A DNA stretch of 64,000 bases. It comes from Mesorhizobium sp. WSM4306. GTDB lineage: Bacteria; Pseudomonadota; Alphaproteobacteria; Rhizobiales; Rhizobiaceae. Under the pieces are notes generated by a model. The model was not told where the DNA came from and searched no databases. It saw only the letters and a program-made list of their open reading frames with translations. Positions 44,709 to 56,158 of this stretch are shown piece after piece; the stretch's first letter is position 1, and every line of letters begins with the position of its first letter. Made by a program: the position numbers and the translations under genes. The stretch lies in contig NZ_VFTC01000013.1 in the NCBI RefSeq assembly GCF_007003975.1, positions 1 through 64,000 of the forward strand, in the 5' to 3' direction.

Positions 44709-46160
44709 GTGCCTACAGCTGTCGCATCGCCGGCTTCCAAAAAAGCCCCGCACAAGCTCAGCCAGGCGGTGGTGATCGTGCATGGCATGGGTGAGCAGCG
44801 GCCTATGGATACGCTGCGCGGCTTTGTTCAGGCGGTCTGGAGCGGCGATCCCACCCGTGCTCCGCCTTACGCCCGGATCCCTGATCCGGCCCAGCCCGAC
44901 ACCACGATTAACCAAAGCTGGATCACGCCCGACAGCCGGACCAAGTCGCACGAGTTGCGCCGCATCACCACGCCTTACGATGTCGATGGCCGCCGCACCG
45001 ATTTCTACGAACTCTATTGGGCCGACATCACGCAAGGCACGACGCGCGGACGGCTGGCCGCCTGGGTGACGAACCTGTTGTGGCGCAAGCCCGCCGATAT
45101 TCCGCCCGACGCCCGCAAGCTCTATGCCGCCACGCTTTTGATCGTCATCCTCATTCTCGGCGCGGCACTGGTGCTGGCGACGTCGATCTGGCAGCAGGCT
45201 TTGTCCGTGGCTACCGGCCTCGTGATCACCGCTCTCGCCTCTTTTGTCATCTGGGCAGTGGACCAGTTCGCCCTTCCCTATTTCGGCGACGTCGCCGCCT
45301 ATGTGCGCGCCGAAGCGGCGACGATCGAGAAGCGGGCCTTGATCCGCGACCGCGGCCTGACGCTGCTCAAGACGCTCATGAAGGACGATGCTTACGACCG
45401 CATTGTGCTCGTCTCGCACAGCCTGGGGTCGATCATCGCCTATGATCTGCTGCAGATCTTGTGGGCCGAGTTCCGGCCGCGAAGACTGGAAGCCGTCCGC
45501 GACAAGGCGAAACTGGAAGCGGTCGAAGCCATCGACAACGCAACGCTCGGTTCCGATGGCTCAACGTGGCCCACGGGCATCAACGACCTCGCCGGCTTTC
45601 GACGCGAGCAGTGGGAGCTGTATCGGCAGCTCCGGGCCAAAGACGCGGACCATCCACTGCCATGGAAGATCAGCGATTTCGTCACGCTTGGCAGTCCGCT
45701 CTCCCACAGCGAGTTTCTGGTGACCTACAATCTCGCCGAATTCCGGCGCGGCCTCGCCGAGCGGCTGTTCTCGGCGTGCCCGCCGATTGCCGATGGCGGG
45801 CAGGCCGGCGGCACCGTGCTTTATCAGGAGGGTCACAGCCCCGCAGGCAAGGCGCAGCGCGCGGTGCATCATGGCGCGGTGTTTGCGGCAACGCGCTGGA
45901 CCAACGTCTTCGATCACGGCAATGGCTGGGCGACAGGCGATCCTATTTCGGGACCGATGACGGAAAATTTCGGCCCCGGCGTCGAGAATATCCAGGTCGA
46001 GCTGCACAGCTCGCTCGGCCGCGTCTTCACCCACACGCTCTATTGGTCATCGACGGCAACCGGCGACGAGGTCGCCCCGCCAGCAGGCGCAGTGCCGCGC
46101 TCGCATCTGCAAGTGCTGCGCGACGCCGTCGATCTCGGCCGCAGGCTTGAGCCGAGCTGA
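44709..46160 (+). CDS. Membrane-anchored serine hydrolase of unknown substrate
   Basis: The 483-residue product begins with VVIVHGMGEQRPMDTL (an HGMG oxyanion-type motif), has two adjacent hydrophobic helices around residues 140-190 (LLIVILILGAALVLATSIW and VATGLVITALASFVIWAVDQ), and then VLVSHSLGSIIAYD, a GxSxG-like nucleophile elbow with Ser in SHSLG. A late HSSLGRVFTHTLYW may carry the catalytic His. Start is GTG 44709 with GGAG six bases before it; TTG 44706 is adjacent. I do not recognise a named family beyond alpha/beta hydrolase fold. Location is probably the inner membrane. Confidence 0.75.
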   Translation: MPTAVASPASKKAPHKLSQAVVIVHGMGEQRPMDTLRGFVQAVWSGDPTRAPPYARIPDPAQPDTTINQSWITPDSRTKSHELRRITTPYDVDGRRTDFYELYWADITQGTTRGRLAAWVTNLLWRKPADIPPDARKLYAATLLIVILILGAALVLATSIWQQALSVATGLVITALASFVIWAVDQFALPYFGDVAAYVRAEAATIEKRALIRDRGLTLLKTLMKDDAYDRIVLVSHSLGSIIAYDLLQILWAEFRPRRLEAVRDKAKLEAVEAIDNATLGSDGSTWPTGINDLAGFRREQWELYRQLRAKDADHPLPWKISDFVTLGSPLSHSEFLVTYNLAEFRRGLAERLFSACPPIADGGQAGGTVLYQEGHSPAGKAQRAVHHGAVFAATRWTNVFDHGNGWATGDPISGPMTENFGPGVENIQVELHSSLGRVFTHTLYWSSTATGDEVAPPAGAVPRSHLQVLRDAVDLGRRLEPS

Positions 46161-46213
46161 GCGGCGGTGTCGAGAGCGGTTCATCGGTGGAGATTGGCCG
46201 AAGCCTTCCCGAC

Positions 46214-46400
46214 TTCGTCATCCTAGGGCGAAGCAGGAGCGAAGCTCCGTCGCGAAGACCCTAGGATCCATTCCGTGACCTCGATCGAAGGGTGCAGCGA
46301 GGCAGAATTCTGCACTGTTTTCAATGCCTTAATGTTACGGCATGGATCCTAGGGTCTGCGCCGCGTCGCTACGCTCCTTGCTCCGCCCGTGGATGACGAA
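46214..46400. repeat. 187-bp element with long inverted ends
   Basis: Left arm (46214-46273) and right arm (46342-46400) are inverted copies sharing TTCGTCAT, GAAGCAGGAGCG/CGCTCCTTGCTCCG-type blocks and GACCCTAGGATCCAT / ATGGATCCTAGGGTC. The 68-bp centre is less GC-rich. The organisation resembles a miniature inverted-repeat element, located between convergent hydrolase and gyrB genes. Confidence 0.75.
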
Positions 46401-46420
46401 ACGATAGGAAGTCTCAGGCC

Positions 46421-48916
<2,496 letters not shown>

Positions 48917-49037
48917 TTATACAGCGCGAAAAATCGGCCCCGAATCGCGCTTCTGATATCGCCTAGATATAGGCGCTAAAGGCGGCTTTTCCAAGGTTTG
49001 CGGGGATTTCCAGCCTAAATCCCCAACCGGCAGCCGG

Positions 49038-51668
49038 CTATTTTTTTCGGGCGTTGGAATGGGCCAGAAGGTTGCGCAAATATTTGATCATGAATTTGTC
49101 TCCGGGCGCCAGCCGTCCCGTACGGTCGAGCTCCAGCGTCAGCTTGAGCGCCTTGGTCAGCGCCGCCTTCGGATCCCTCGCCACATAGGCATAGGCGACG
49201 TAGGCGCGCGCCAGATCGATTTGCCAGATCGCATTGTTCGGATCGGACTGGGCCAATTTCTGGGCAATGGCGAGGCTGGCCTCGAAGGCCGCCTTGGAGC
49301 CCTCAAAGTGACGTCGATCGGTTTCCAGATAACCGATCTTCTGCAAGGTGATCGACATATCGCGCTGCCAGTTCGAATTGGCAGGATCGAGCTTGGCCAG
49401 CCGATCGGCTATAGCAAGACTGTCCTGATAGTTTTGCAGAGCACCGCTGGCATCGCCCTGCTCTCTACGCACCTCGGCGACCTGTTCGAGACACACAGAC
49501 AGGTCGCGCTGCCAGTCCGTGTTGCCGGGATCGATGGCGGCAAGGTCGCGCGCCGTGGCCAGCGCCTGCTGGAAGGACTCCAGCGCTAGCGGCCAATCCT
49601 TCTGGTCGCTGTAAGCTTTGCCGATCTTGGCGTAACCGACCGACAGGTCGCGCTTCAAATCGGTGTCGTTTGAGTCGCGGCGCACAAGCGCTTCGGCGAT
49701 CACCTGGCTCTTGTTGTAGGCGTCGAGCGCACCGGCAGCGTCGCCACGCTCACGCAGAACGTCGCCGATTCTGGTGTAGCTGACGGAGACGGCGTGCTGG
49801 TGCCTGGGGTCATCGGGTTTATTCTCGGCCAGTGCCAGCCGAATTCTCAGGCTCTCTTCAAATGCCGTCTGGGCGCCATCCAACTGGCCGGCGGTACGAG
49901 CAAGATCGCCGATTTCGTCATAGGTAATGGTCAGGTCGCGCAGCAAATAGACGCTGTTCGGCTCGGCATTGGCCAATTGCTGCTTGATGGCCAGGCTTTG
50001 CTGATAGGCCTGGGCTGCCGCACCCACATCACCTTGCGTCGCCAGCACATTGCCGATCTTGTCATTAGCCGTGGCCAGATCGCCGAGCCAGTCTTTTTTG
50101 TCACGGACCTTTGCGGTCAGATCCCGCAGCATGTCCCTGGCCGCCTCATAGTTTTCGAGCGAGGCCGGCAGGTCACCTTGCGCCATCTTTATGTTGGCGA
50201 GCTTGATATGGCTGATGGCAAGGTCACGCTTGACGCTGGGGTCGCTCTCCTGGCGCGACCGCTGCTCGAGATTGGCCAGCAGTGCTGTAAAGGCGCGGCC
50301 GGCCGCCTCGACATTGCCGACCGTCGTATAGAGGATGCCGAGTTCTTCCAGCGTGCGGCTCTGGCGGTCGGCCTGTTCCAGGCTGAGCGAGGTCTGCCCG
50401 GCCTCGCCATACAGCGACAGCACCGTTTCATAGTCCTTGATGGCGGTGGCATAGTCGAGGCTGGCGCGCGCCGCGCCGCCTGACAGAAAGCGCGTCGCGG
50501 CCTCGGAAAGGGTTCGGCTGACGAATTTGTCCTTCAGCGTGCTGCGCGAGACATTGTCGATATCGGCGGCCTTGGCGAGGATTACGCGTGCGCCGTCGAA
50601 GGCGCCGAGCGACAATTGCTGCTCGGCCTGTCGGCGAAGGTCGGCCACCTTCGGGTCGTCGGCGGCGAACGCCTTCATGTCATCGCGCACCTTGACGAAA
50701 GCGTCAGCCGCCTCGCGCAGCCGGGCGTCCAGGCTTTCGCCGGAGAGATGGCTGGTATCGGTGCTGATCAGCGCGCCATAGAGCGGCGCCAGCGGCATAT
50801 CGGCATCGCTGGCGACCCGTTCGACCGCGCCGCGCATCTCGGGCGTCACGTCGGCCATGGCGAGCAACAGCCGTTCGCGCTCCGGCAACTGCTCCTTGGC
50901 CGCCGAGGCAAAGAACAACTTCGGCAGTCCGTTTTCGACATAGGGCAACTGCTTGCCGCGGCTGAGGTCATAGACCTCCTGCTGCACCAGCGTCAGCACC
51001 GAGCGTATCTCGAGCCCGTCGGTGCCGAGATATTTGGTCAGCGCCGCTGTGAAGGGCGAATTCGCGCCGGTTCCGTCGGCGGCCGTCTCGCCGGGCGCCG
51101 CCGAAAAGGCGAACAGGATGTTTTCCGCCTTGCCGATGCGCCCGAGACCCGGCTTGACCTTGTCCACCAGATCCTTGATCAGCGATGTCGCGCCGCGCCC
51201 GTCGCCGCTAGTCCCGGAGAACGGATCGCTGCGGCAGGCATCGAGCACGATCAGCCCGACCTTGGCAGTGGCGGCAACCGCGTCGCGCACCTCTTCCAGC
51301 GGCAGGCTGGTCTTTTCCAGCTGGTCGAGCGAGGAGGCATCGGCGTCGACCGGCAACAGCCGGTTATCGCCTGAGATTTCGACGCCATGGCCGGAAAAAT
51401 ACACCAGCGCCACATCGGCGCCCTTGGCGTCCTCGCGAAAATCGTCGAGCGCGCGGCGCATGCGCCTGAGGTCGCGATTGGTTTCGAGAGTAACTTCGAA
51501 GCCAAGCTTCTTCAGCGCCGCTTCCATCGCCTCGCCGTCATTGACCGGATTGGAGAGCTTCCGCACCAGCCGATAGTCGTCATCGGCAATGACCAGCGCC
51601 ACGCGCCGCTCCGCCACCGCGGTCGCGGTGGTCGCAAGCATCAGCAGCAAGGCAAACAAAAACCGCAA
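49038..51668 (-). CDS. Secreted caspase-like protease (C14) with TPR repeats
   Basis: The 876-residue product has a signal peptide (FLFALLLMLATTATAVAERR), a caspase/metacaspase p20-like domain with His94 in YFSGHGVEI and Cys145 in LDACRSDPF, a linker of about 200 residues, and then at least six TPR-like units of about 52-54 residues carrying a repeated W-Q-R-D-L-S-V pattern (DWQRDLSV, NWQRDMSI, IWQIDLAR). Proteolysis in the periplasm with TPR-mediated target binding is likely. Start is TTG 51668, with a weak ribosome site. Substrate and trigger unknown. It has no neighbouring adaptor gene. Confidence 0.88.
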   Translation of the reverse strand: MRFLFALLLMLATTATAVAERRVALVIADDDYRLVRKLSNPVNDGEAMEAALKKLGFEVTLETNRDLRRMRRALDDFREDAKGADVALVYFSGHGVEISGDNRLLPVDADASSLDQLEKTSLPLEEVRDAVAATAKVGLIVLDACRSDPFSGTSGDGRGATSLIKDLVDKVKPGLGRIGKAENILFAFSAAPGETAADGTGANSPFTAALTKYLGTDGLEIRSVLTLVQQEVYDLSRGKQLPYVENGLPKLFFASAAKEQLPERERLLLAMADVTPEMRGAVERVASDADMPLAPLYGALISTDTSHLSGESLDARLREAADAFVKVRDDMKAFAADDPKVADLRRQAEQQLSLGAFDGARVILAKAADIDNVSRSTLKDKFVSRTLSEAATRFLSGGAARASLDYATAIKDYETVLSLYGEAGQTSLSLEQADRQSRTLEELGILYTTVGNVEAAGRAFTALLANLEQRSRQESDPSVKRDLAISHIKLANIKMAQGDLPASLENYEAARDMLRDLTAKVRDKKDWLGDLATANDKIGNVLATQGDVGAAAQAYQQSLAIKQQLANAEPNSVYLLRDLTITYDEIGDLARTAGQLDGAQTAFEESLRIRLALAENKPDDPRHQHAVSVSYTRIGDVLRERGDAAGALDAYNKSQVIAEALVRRDSNDTDLKRDLSVGYAKIGKAYSDQKDWPLALESFQQALATARDLAAIDPGNTDWQRDLSVCLEQVAEVRREQGDASGALQNYQDSLAIADRLAKLDPANSNWQRDMSITLQKIGYLETDRRHFEGSKAAFEASLAIAQKLAQSDPNNAIWQIDLARAYVAYAYVARDPKAALTKALKLTLELDRTGRLAPGDKFMIKYLRNLLAHSNARKK

Positions 51669-51751
51669 GTCGAACCGCCCCCGGCTCAGTCACCTGCCGA
51701 CCATTCCATCTCTTTATGGCATGAGCAAGCCGGGGCCGAAAACCGGCTGCT

Positions 51752-52321
51752 TTACGCCGCCCGCATCGGCTTCAGCGCCTCGCTCCAGCGCGACAGCTCG
51801 TCCAGCATGGCTTTGGTTCCGCCCTGCACCTGCTCGCTGGCCTTGAAGGAGCCGTCGCTCTCCAGCAGTTTCTGGTAGAGCGGCAGCGCGACACCTTCGG
51901 GGATCGGCATGATGCCGACCGAGGTCAGCAGCGGCTTGAGCGCTTGCGCGGCACGCAGGCCGCCGGAGACGCCGCCATAGCTGAAGATCGCTGATGGCTT
52001 GTATTTCCATTCGCGGAGGAGGTAGTCGATGGCGTTGACGATCGCCGGCGCGACGAAATAATTGTACTCCGGCGCCACGAACACAAAGGCGTCGGCGGCA
52101 TCGATGGCCTTCGACCAGGCTTTGGTGTGGTCGTTCTGATAATTGCCGAGCCTCGGGTGATGCGGTTCGTCCAGAACCGGCAGCTGGAATGCGGCAATGT
52201 CGGTCAGCACCGGTTCGAATTTGCCGTGTTCGCGCGCAAATCCCTCCAGCCAGTGGGCGAAGACCGGCCCGGCACGGCCGGGCCGCGTGCTGCCTATGAT
52301 GATGCTCAGCTGGTGCTTCAA
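51752..52321 (-). CDS. NAD(P)H-dependent FMN reductase family protein
   Basis: The 189-residue product has the flavodoxin-like start LSIIIGSTRPGRAGPVFAHW, the VFVAPEYNYFVAPAIVNAIDYL flavin-contact region and YGGVSGGLRAAQAL. It reduces FMN, quinones or chromate/azo compounds. TTG 52321 is chosen because AGGAG lies eight bases before it; the earlier ORF start at 52393 lacks a good site. It diverges from the cytochrome P450 gene across about 217 bp. Coupling with the LLM monooxygenases, which need reduced flavin, is possible genome-wide but not shown here. Confidence 0.85.
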   Translation of the reverse strand: MKHQLSIIIGSTRPGRAGPVFAHWLEGFAREHGKFEPVLTDIAAFQLPVLDEPHHPRLGNYQNDHTKAWSKAIDAADAFVFVAPEYNYFVAPAIVNAIDYLLREWKYKPSAIFSYGGVSGGLRAAQALKPLLTSVGIMPIPEGVALPLYQKLLESDGSFKASEQVQGGTKAMLDELSRWSEALKPMRAA

Positions 52322-52538
52322 GGCGGGCTCTCCTGGGCGGTTTTTAGTATCTGTTGGTGACTGTGCCCTACTGCAGAGTGTCCTACCGGACAAGGCGCAG
52401 CCGTTTCACAGGCGGTCACGATCCGATGAACACACTATCTGTCGACGCAAGCCCGCGCTGCCACTTTCCGGCTTGCCCTTCGGTCACATGGACGCCCCGA
52501 TTGCCAGCCACTACATTGAGGCATCAGCGGAGTACCTC

Positions 52539-53909
52539 ATGGACACGCAGCCCGCTCCCTTCGTGCCGCCGGCGCCCAAGCCGCGCACGACGCCGCCTTC
52601 GACGCTGGAGATGATGCGGATCGTTTACCGCAATCCGCTCGAACTGTGGGGCGAGCACACCTACAACGAACCCTGGATATCGGCGAATGGCATCGGCGGG
52701 CACCTGATCATCGCCAACGATCCGGGCCTCATCCGCCATGTGCTGATCGACAACGCCAAGAACTACAAGATGGCGACGGTGCGCCAGATGATCTTGCGCC
52801 CGATCCTGCGTGACGGCCTGCTGACCGCAGAGGGCGAGGTGTGGAAGCGCTCGCGCAAGGCGATCGCGCCGGTGTTCACGCCGCGTCACATCTTCGGTTT
52901 CGCCGAGCCGATGCTGCGCCGCACGATGCAGTTCGTCACCCGCTACGAGAGTGGCGGTATGTCCGATATCGCCCATGACATGACGCTGCTTACCTACGAT
53001 ATCCTGGCCGAAACGCTGTTTTCCGGCGAGATCGCTGGTGAGCCTGGCAGCTTCGCCGGGGAGATCGATCGCCTGTTCGAGACCATGGGGCGCGTCGATC
53101 CGCTCGATCTGTTGCGCGCGCCCGAATGGCTGCCACGGCTGACCCGCATCCGCGGCCGCAAGACCATGGCGTACTTCCGCAAGATCGTCACCGATACGGT
53201 CAAGATGCGCGAGGAGCGGCTGAAGCGAGACCCCGACACCGCGCCGCAGGATTTCCTGACGCTTCTGCTGCGGGCCGAAGGCCCGGACGGGCTGACGCGC
53301 GCCGAGGTCGAGGACAACATCATCACCTTCATCGGCGCCGGCCACGAGACCACGGCGCGCGCCCTCGGTTGGACGCTCTATTGCCTGGCCGAAGCGCCGT
53401 GGGAGCGCGAAAAAATCGAGCGCGAAATCGATTCCGTGCTGGCACGCGAACCCGACCCGACGAAATGGCTCGACGCCATGCCGTTCACCCGCGCCGCCTT
53501 TGAGGAGGCGCTGCGGCTCTATCCGCCGGCGCCGTCGATCAACCGCGAGCCGATCGAGACGGAGACGTGGAACGATCTGGTGCTGCCCAAGCGCGCCGCC
53601 GTGCTGGTTATGCCCTGGGTCGTGCACCGGCACAGGAAACTGTGGGACAGGCCCGACGCCTTCATGCCGGAGCGGTTCCATCCGGGAAATCGCGAGAAGA
53701 TCGACCGCTTCCAGTATCTGCCGTTCGGCGCCGGGCCGCGCATCTGCATCGGCGCCAGTTTCGCCATGCAGGAGGCGATCATTGCGCTCGCCATCATGCT
53801 GTCGCGCTTCCGCTTCGATGTGACGGCGGAAACCAAGCCGTGGCCGGTGCAGAAATTGACGACGCAGCCGCAGGGCGGCCTGCCGATGCAGGTCACGCGC
53901 CGCGTTTGA
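52539..53909 (+). CDS. Cytochrome P450
   Basis: The 456-residue product has the oxygen-activation I-helix AGHETTARAL, the K-helix ExxR in EEALRLYPPAP, the meander ERFHPGNR and the heme-binding FGAGPRICIG with axial Cys403. The sequence around IVYRNPLELWG resembles fatty-acid or long-chain hydroxylating bacterial P450s. ATG 52539 is chosen for its GGAG site; ATG 52488 is a longer alternative. No ferredoxin or reductase is adjacent. It probably uses shared electron carriers. Confidence 0.93.
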   Translation: MDTQPAPFVPPAPKPRTTPPSTLEMMRIVYRNPLELWGEHTYNEPWISANGIGGHLIIANDPGLIRHVLIDNAKNYKMATVRQMILRPILRDGLLTAEGEVWKRSRKAIAPVFTPRHIFGFAEPMLRRTMQFVTRYESGGMSDIAHDMTLLTYDILAETLFSGEIAGEPGSFAGEIDRLFETMGRVDPLDLLRAPEWLPRLTRIRGRKTMAYFRKIVTDTVKMREERLKRDPDTAPQDFLTLLLRAEGPDGLTRAEVEDNIITFIGAGHETTARALGWTLYCLAEAPWEREKIEREIDSVLAREPDPTKWLDAMPFTRAAFEEALRLYPPAPSINREPIETETWNDLVLPKRAAVLVMPWVVHRHRKLWDRPDAFMPERFHPGNREKIDRFQYLPFGAGPRICIGASFAMQEAIIALAIMLSRFRFDVTAETKPWPVQKLTTQPQGGLPMQVTRRV

Positions 53910-53925
53910 CGGCGCGACGCCTTGG

Positions 53926-54906
53926 TTACGCGATCCCTGCGGGCTTGCGCTGGAACTGGCCGGCGGCGCGGAAGCGCCAGAGGTAGCTCGGCAGGATGGT
54001 GCCAATCGAATGCGGCTGGATGTCGAGGCCGGCAAGCGTCCTGTTCTCCTTGGTCGCCGCCTCCGAGACGATGTTGTGCTCGCGCAGCTGCAGCACCTGG
54101 TCCTTGGTCAGCAGCGGATTGGGCAGCAGGCCGAGGACCGAGGCCTGCAGATTGGCGACCCACCACGGCACCGGCACCAGGAGCCGCTTGCGTTCGATGA
54201 CCGTGAGCAACTCTTCCATGCATTCCTTGAAGGTCAGCACCTGCGGCCCGCCGAGCTCATAGATCTGGCCGCCCTGGACCTTGCCTTCGACCGAGCGCGC
54301 CACCGCCTCGGCGACATCGCCGACATAGACCGGCTGGAATTTGGTGTGGCCGCCGCCGATCAGCGGCAGCACCGGCGAATAGCGCGCCATTTCAGCGAAG
54401 CGGTTGAAGAAGCTGTCCTCCGGCCCGAAATTGATCGAGGGACGGAAGATGACGGCATCGGGGATGGTCTCCAGCACGGCCTTTTCACCGAGCGCCTTGG
54501 TGCGGGCATAGTCGGACTCGGCGTTAAGGTTGGCGCCCAGCGCCGAAATATGGGTGAGGCCGGCGCCGACCGAGCGCGCTGCCTCGGCCACGGCGCGGGT
54601 GCCGAATTCGTGCACGGTGTTGAACTTCTGCCGACCGCTCTCATGCAGGATGGCGACAAGGTTGATGACGTGGTCGGCGCCCTGCACGGCGCGATCGACC
54701 GACCAGCGCATGCGCACATTGGCCTGCACAGGCTGGATCTGGCCGACATTGCCGAGCGGCTGCAGATGGCCCGCGAGATCGGGCCGGCGCACCGGCACCC
54801 GGATGCGGTAGCCGCGCTTGGCCAGCGCCCGCACGATGTGGCGGCCGACAAACCCGGAGCCGCCGAAGACGACCACGAGCTTGGGGATTTGCAGGATTTC
54901 GGTCAT
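53926..54906 (-). CDS. NDUFA9-like NAD(P)-binding protein (complex I assembly/subunit family)
   Basis: The 326-residue product is an extended short-chain dehydrogenase-fold protein: VVVFGGSGFVGRHIVRALAKRG for nucleotide binding, HISALGANLNAESDYARTKALGEKAV, and IFRPSINFGPEDSFFNRFAEMA with the NFGPE motif seen in the NDUFA9/YMF-type group. Rhizobiales conserve one such gene, thought to bind NADPH at complex I. It converges on P450, with stops 17 bp apart. ATG 54906 chosen: the Rossmann motif follows immediately. Confidence 0.9.
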   Translation of the reverse strand: MTEILQIPKLVVVFGGSGFVGRHIVRALAKRGYRIRVPVRRPDLAGHLQPLGNVGQIQPVQANVRMRWSVDRAVQGADHVINLVAILHESGRQKFNTVHEFGTRAVAEAARSVGAGLTHISALGANLNAESDYARTKALGEKAVLETIPDAVIFRPSINFGPEDSFFNRFAEMARYSPVLPLIGGGHTKFQPVYVGDVAEAVARSVEGKVQGGQIYELGGPQVLTFKECMEELLTVIERKRLLVPVPWWVANLQASVLGLLPNPLLTKDQVLQLREHNIVSEAATKENRTLAGLDIQPHSIGTILPSYLWRFRAAGQFQRKPAGIA

Positions 54907-55011
54907 GGCTGGCTCCGGCGCTCGAAAGCTTGGCTGAAGCCGTTTCATAGTCCGTTTTGGGCCAAAGGCAAAGGGTGACGCGTCGTCGCTGCCACCCCAT
55001 TTTCCCACCTT

Positions 55012-55464
55012 TCAGAACGCCTTGCCGATGCGCGCATCGACCGATTGGCGGTTGCCGCCGCGGATGACGAAGAACAGCAGGATTGCCGCCCACAAAAGCG
55101 ACTTTTCAGCGCCGGAAAAGCCCTGGCCGACAGTGATCCAGTGGAACCAGACGGTGACCAGCAGCACGAACATGCCGGCAAAGGCGGCCGGGCGGGTCAA
55201 CAGGCCGATGGCGATCAAAATGCCGCCGAAGAATTCGGTGCAGGACAAAAGCAATGACCAGAACGCACCGGGATAGAAGCCGAGACCTTCGACCATTTCG
55301 GCGGCGCCGAAAGGGTTGGTGATCTTCTGCGAGCCGTGGATGGTGAGAAACCCGCCGGCGACGACGCGAAGCAGGGTTTCCACGCCGTCATGCAACGACG
55401 AATACAGGCGGCCAAACACCGGGATGATCAGTCTGCCGCGGGAAGCGTCGGTGGTTACGGACAT
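55012..55464 (-). CDS. DoxX family membrane protein
   Basis: The 150-residue product has four hydrophobic segments, with LRVVAGGFLTIHGSQKITNPFG and FGGILIAIGLLTRPAAFAG, the DoxX/SURF4-like signature. DoxX-type proteins are small inner-membrane subunits linked to quinol oxidation or thiosulfate/oxidative-stress responses. An 8-bp perfect inverted repeat lies 60 bp upstream. It is separate from the NDUFA9-like gene by 105 bp on the same strand and may be co-transcribed with it. Confidence 0.87.
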   Translation of the reverse strand: MSVTTDASRGRLIIPVFGRLYSSLHDGVETLLRVVAGGFLTIHGSQKITNPFGAAEMVEGLGFYPGAFWSLLLSCTEFFGGILIAIGLLTRPAAFAGMFVLLVTVWFHWITVGQGFSGAEKSLLWAAILLFFVIRGGNRQSVDARIGKAF

Positions 55465-55523
55465 CGTAGCTCCTGTTGTTGTGTGATGACCCCTAGCAAA
55501 CGCCCGATGGCTCCCGGCAAGTC

Positions 55524-55543
55524 AAGTTAACAAAAGTTAACTT
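55524..55543. promoter_or_regulatory. Perfect inverted repeat upstream of doxX
   Basis: AAGTTAAC, spacer AAAA, GTTAACTT: a perfect 8-bp inverted repeat, 60 bp upstream of the doxX ATG and in a locally AT-rich stretch. It fits a dimeric repressor site such as for a HxlR/MarR/ArsR-type regulator. Confidence 0.45.
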
Positions 55544-55580
55544 TCACCGTCATGTTTACCGCGCTTAGCGTAAGACGCAG

Positions 55581-55604
55581 AAAACCCCGCCGAAGCGGGG
55601 TTTT
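55581..55604. terminator. Strong bidirectional terminator hairpin
   Basis: AAAACCCCGC-CGAA-GCGGGGTTTT gives a GC stem with A-run on one side and T-run on the other, so it can stop transcription from either strand; on the minus strand it ends the Imm45 gene/operon. Confidence 0.85.
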
Positions 55605-55774
55605 CCGGGTGACGCAACGGTCGAGACAGGGCTCGAGGCGGCTGACCTGAGACGGCATACGCCCGCCCCGGCCCTAAACGCATTCGACAGAAGACACCGA
55701 CCGGGCAAACCCGACCCGGCAGCTATTGGTCGCTGCCGCGCCCGAAAAGGTTCAACGGGCGGTGCTGCGAAAAG

Positions 55775-56134
55775 CTATTCTTCGGGCAGTTTGTCTGGTG
55801 CCGGGCGACCAGCCAGGCAAACCCAGACCTGGTCGGGGGTGGATTCGCTATCGACGCAATTTTGCCAATTGTGCCTCAGCCATTCGGGCGAAATGGCCAC
55901 CACCTTGCCCGGGACCTTCGCCTCTGCCGGAAGAAATACGAGGACGTTGCCTGCTCCATAGCCGGAATCGCGAACCAGACCCAGGCCTGACGCCTCATGC
56001 GTTTCAAAAAGCATGTAGTCGATGACTTCCTCTATGGACGCCATCTTCCGGTAACGAAACAGCGATCCGCGAAAAAGAGGCGGATCGTCCTTCAGATGAT
56101 CCAGCCTGGTCCAGGTCATTTTCGGAATATCCAA
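55775..56134 (-). CDS. Imm45-type immunity protein, orphan
   Basis: The 119-residue product resembles the Imm45 family as I recall it: WTRLDHLKDDPPLFRGSLFRY, EEVIDYMLFET, GLGLVRDSGYGAGNVLVFLP and AISPEWLRHNW. These proteins protect against polymorphic toxins delivered by neighbours. No toxin gene, Rhs or VgrG gene is in the window, so it is an orphan. The start is TTG 56134, supported by AGGAG six bases upstream; ATG 56119 is the alternative. It is placed right after the Ldh gene (24 bp gap) and before a strong terminator. Confidence 0.75.
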   Translation of the reverse strand: MDIPKMTWTRLDHLKDDPPLFRGSLFRYRKMASIEEVIDYMLFETHEASGLGLVRDSGYGAGNVLVFLPAEAKVPGKVVAISPEWLRHNWQNCVDSESTPDQVWVCLAGRPAPDKLPEE

Positions 56135-56158
56135 GTCGAACTCCTGGACGAGACTGCT

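Larger units (their letters stand above)
55465..55774. other. 310-bp gap holding an operator-like palindrome and a terminator
   Basis: This gap lies between doxX and the Imm45-type gene, both on the minus strand. It contains the palindrome at 55524-55543 and the terminator at 55581-55604; I find no gene in it. Confidence 0.6.
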
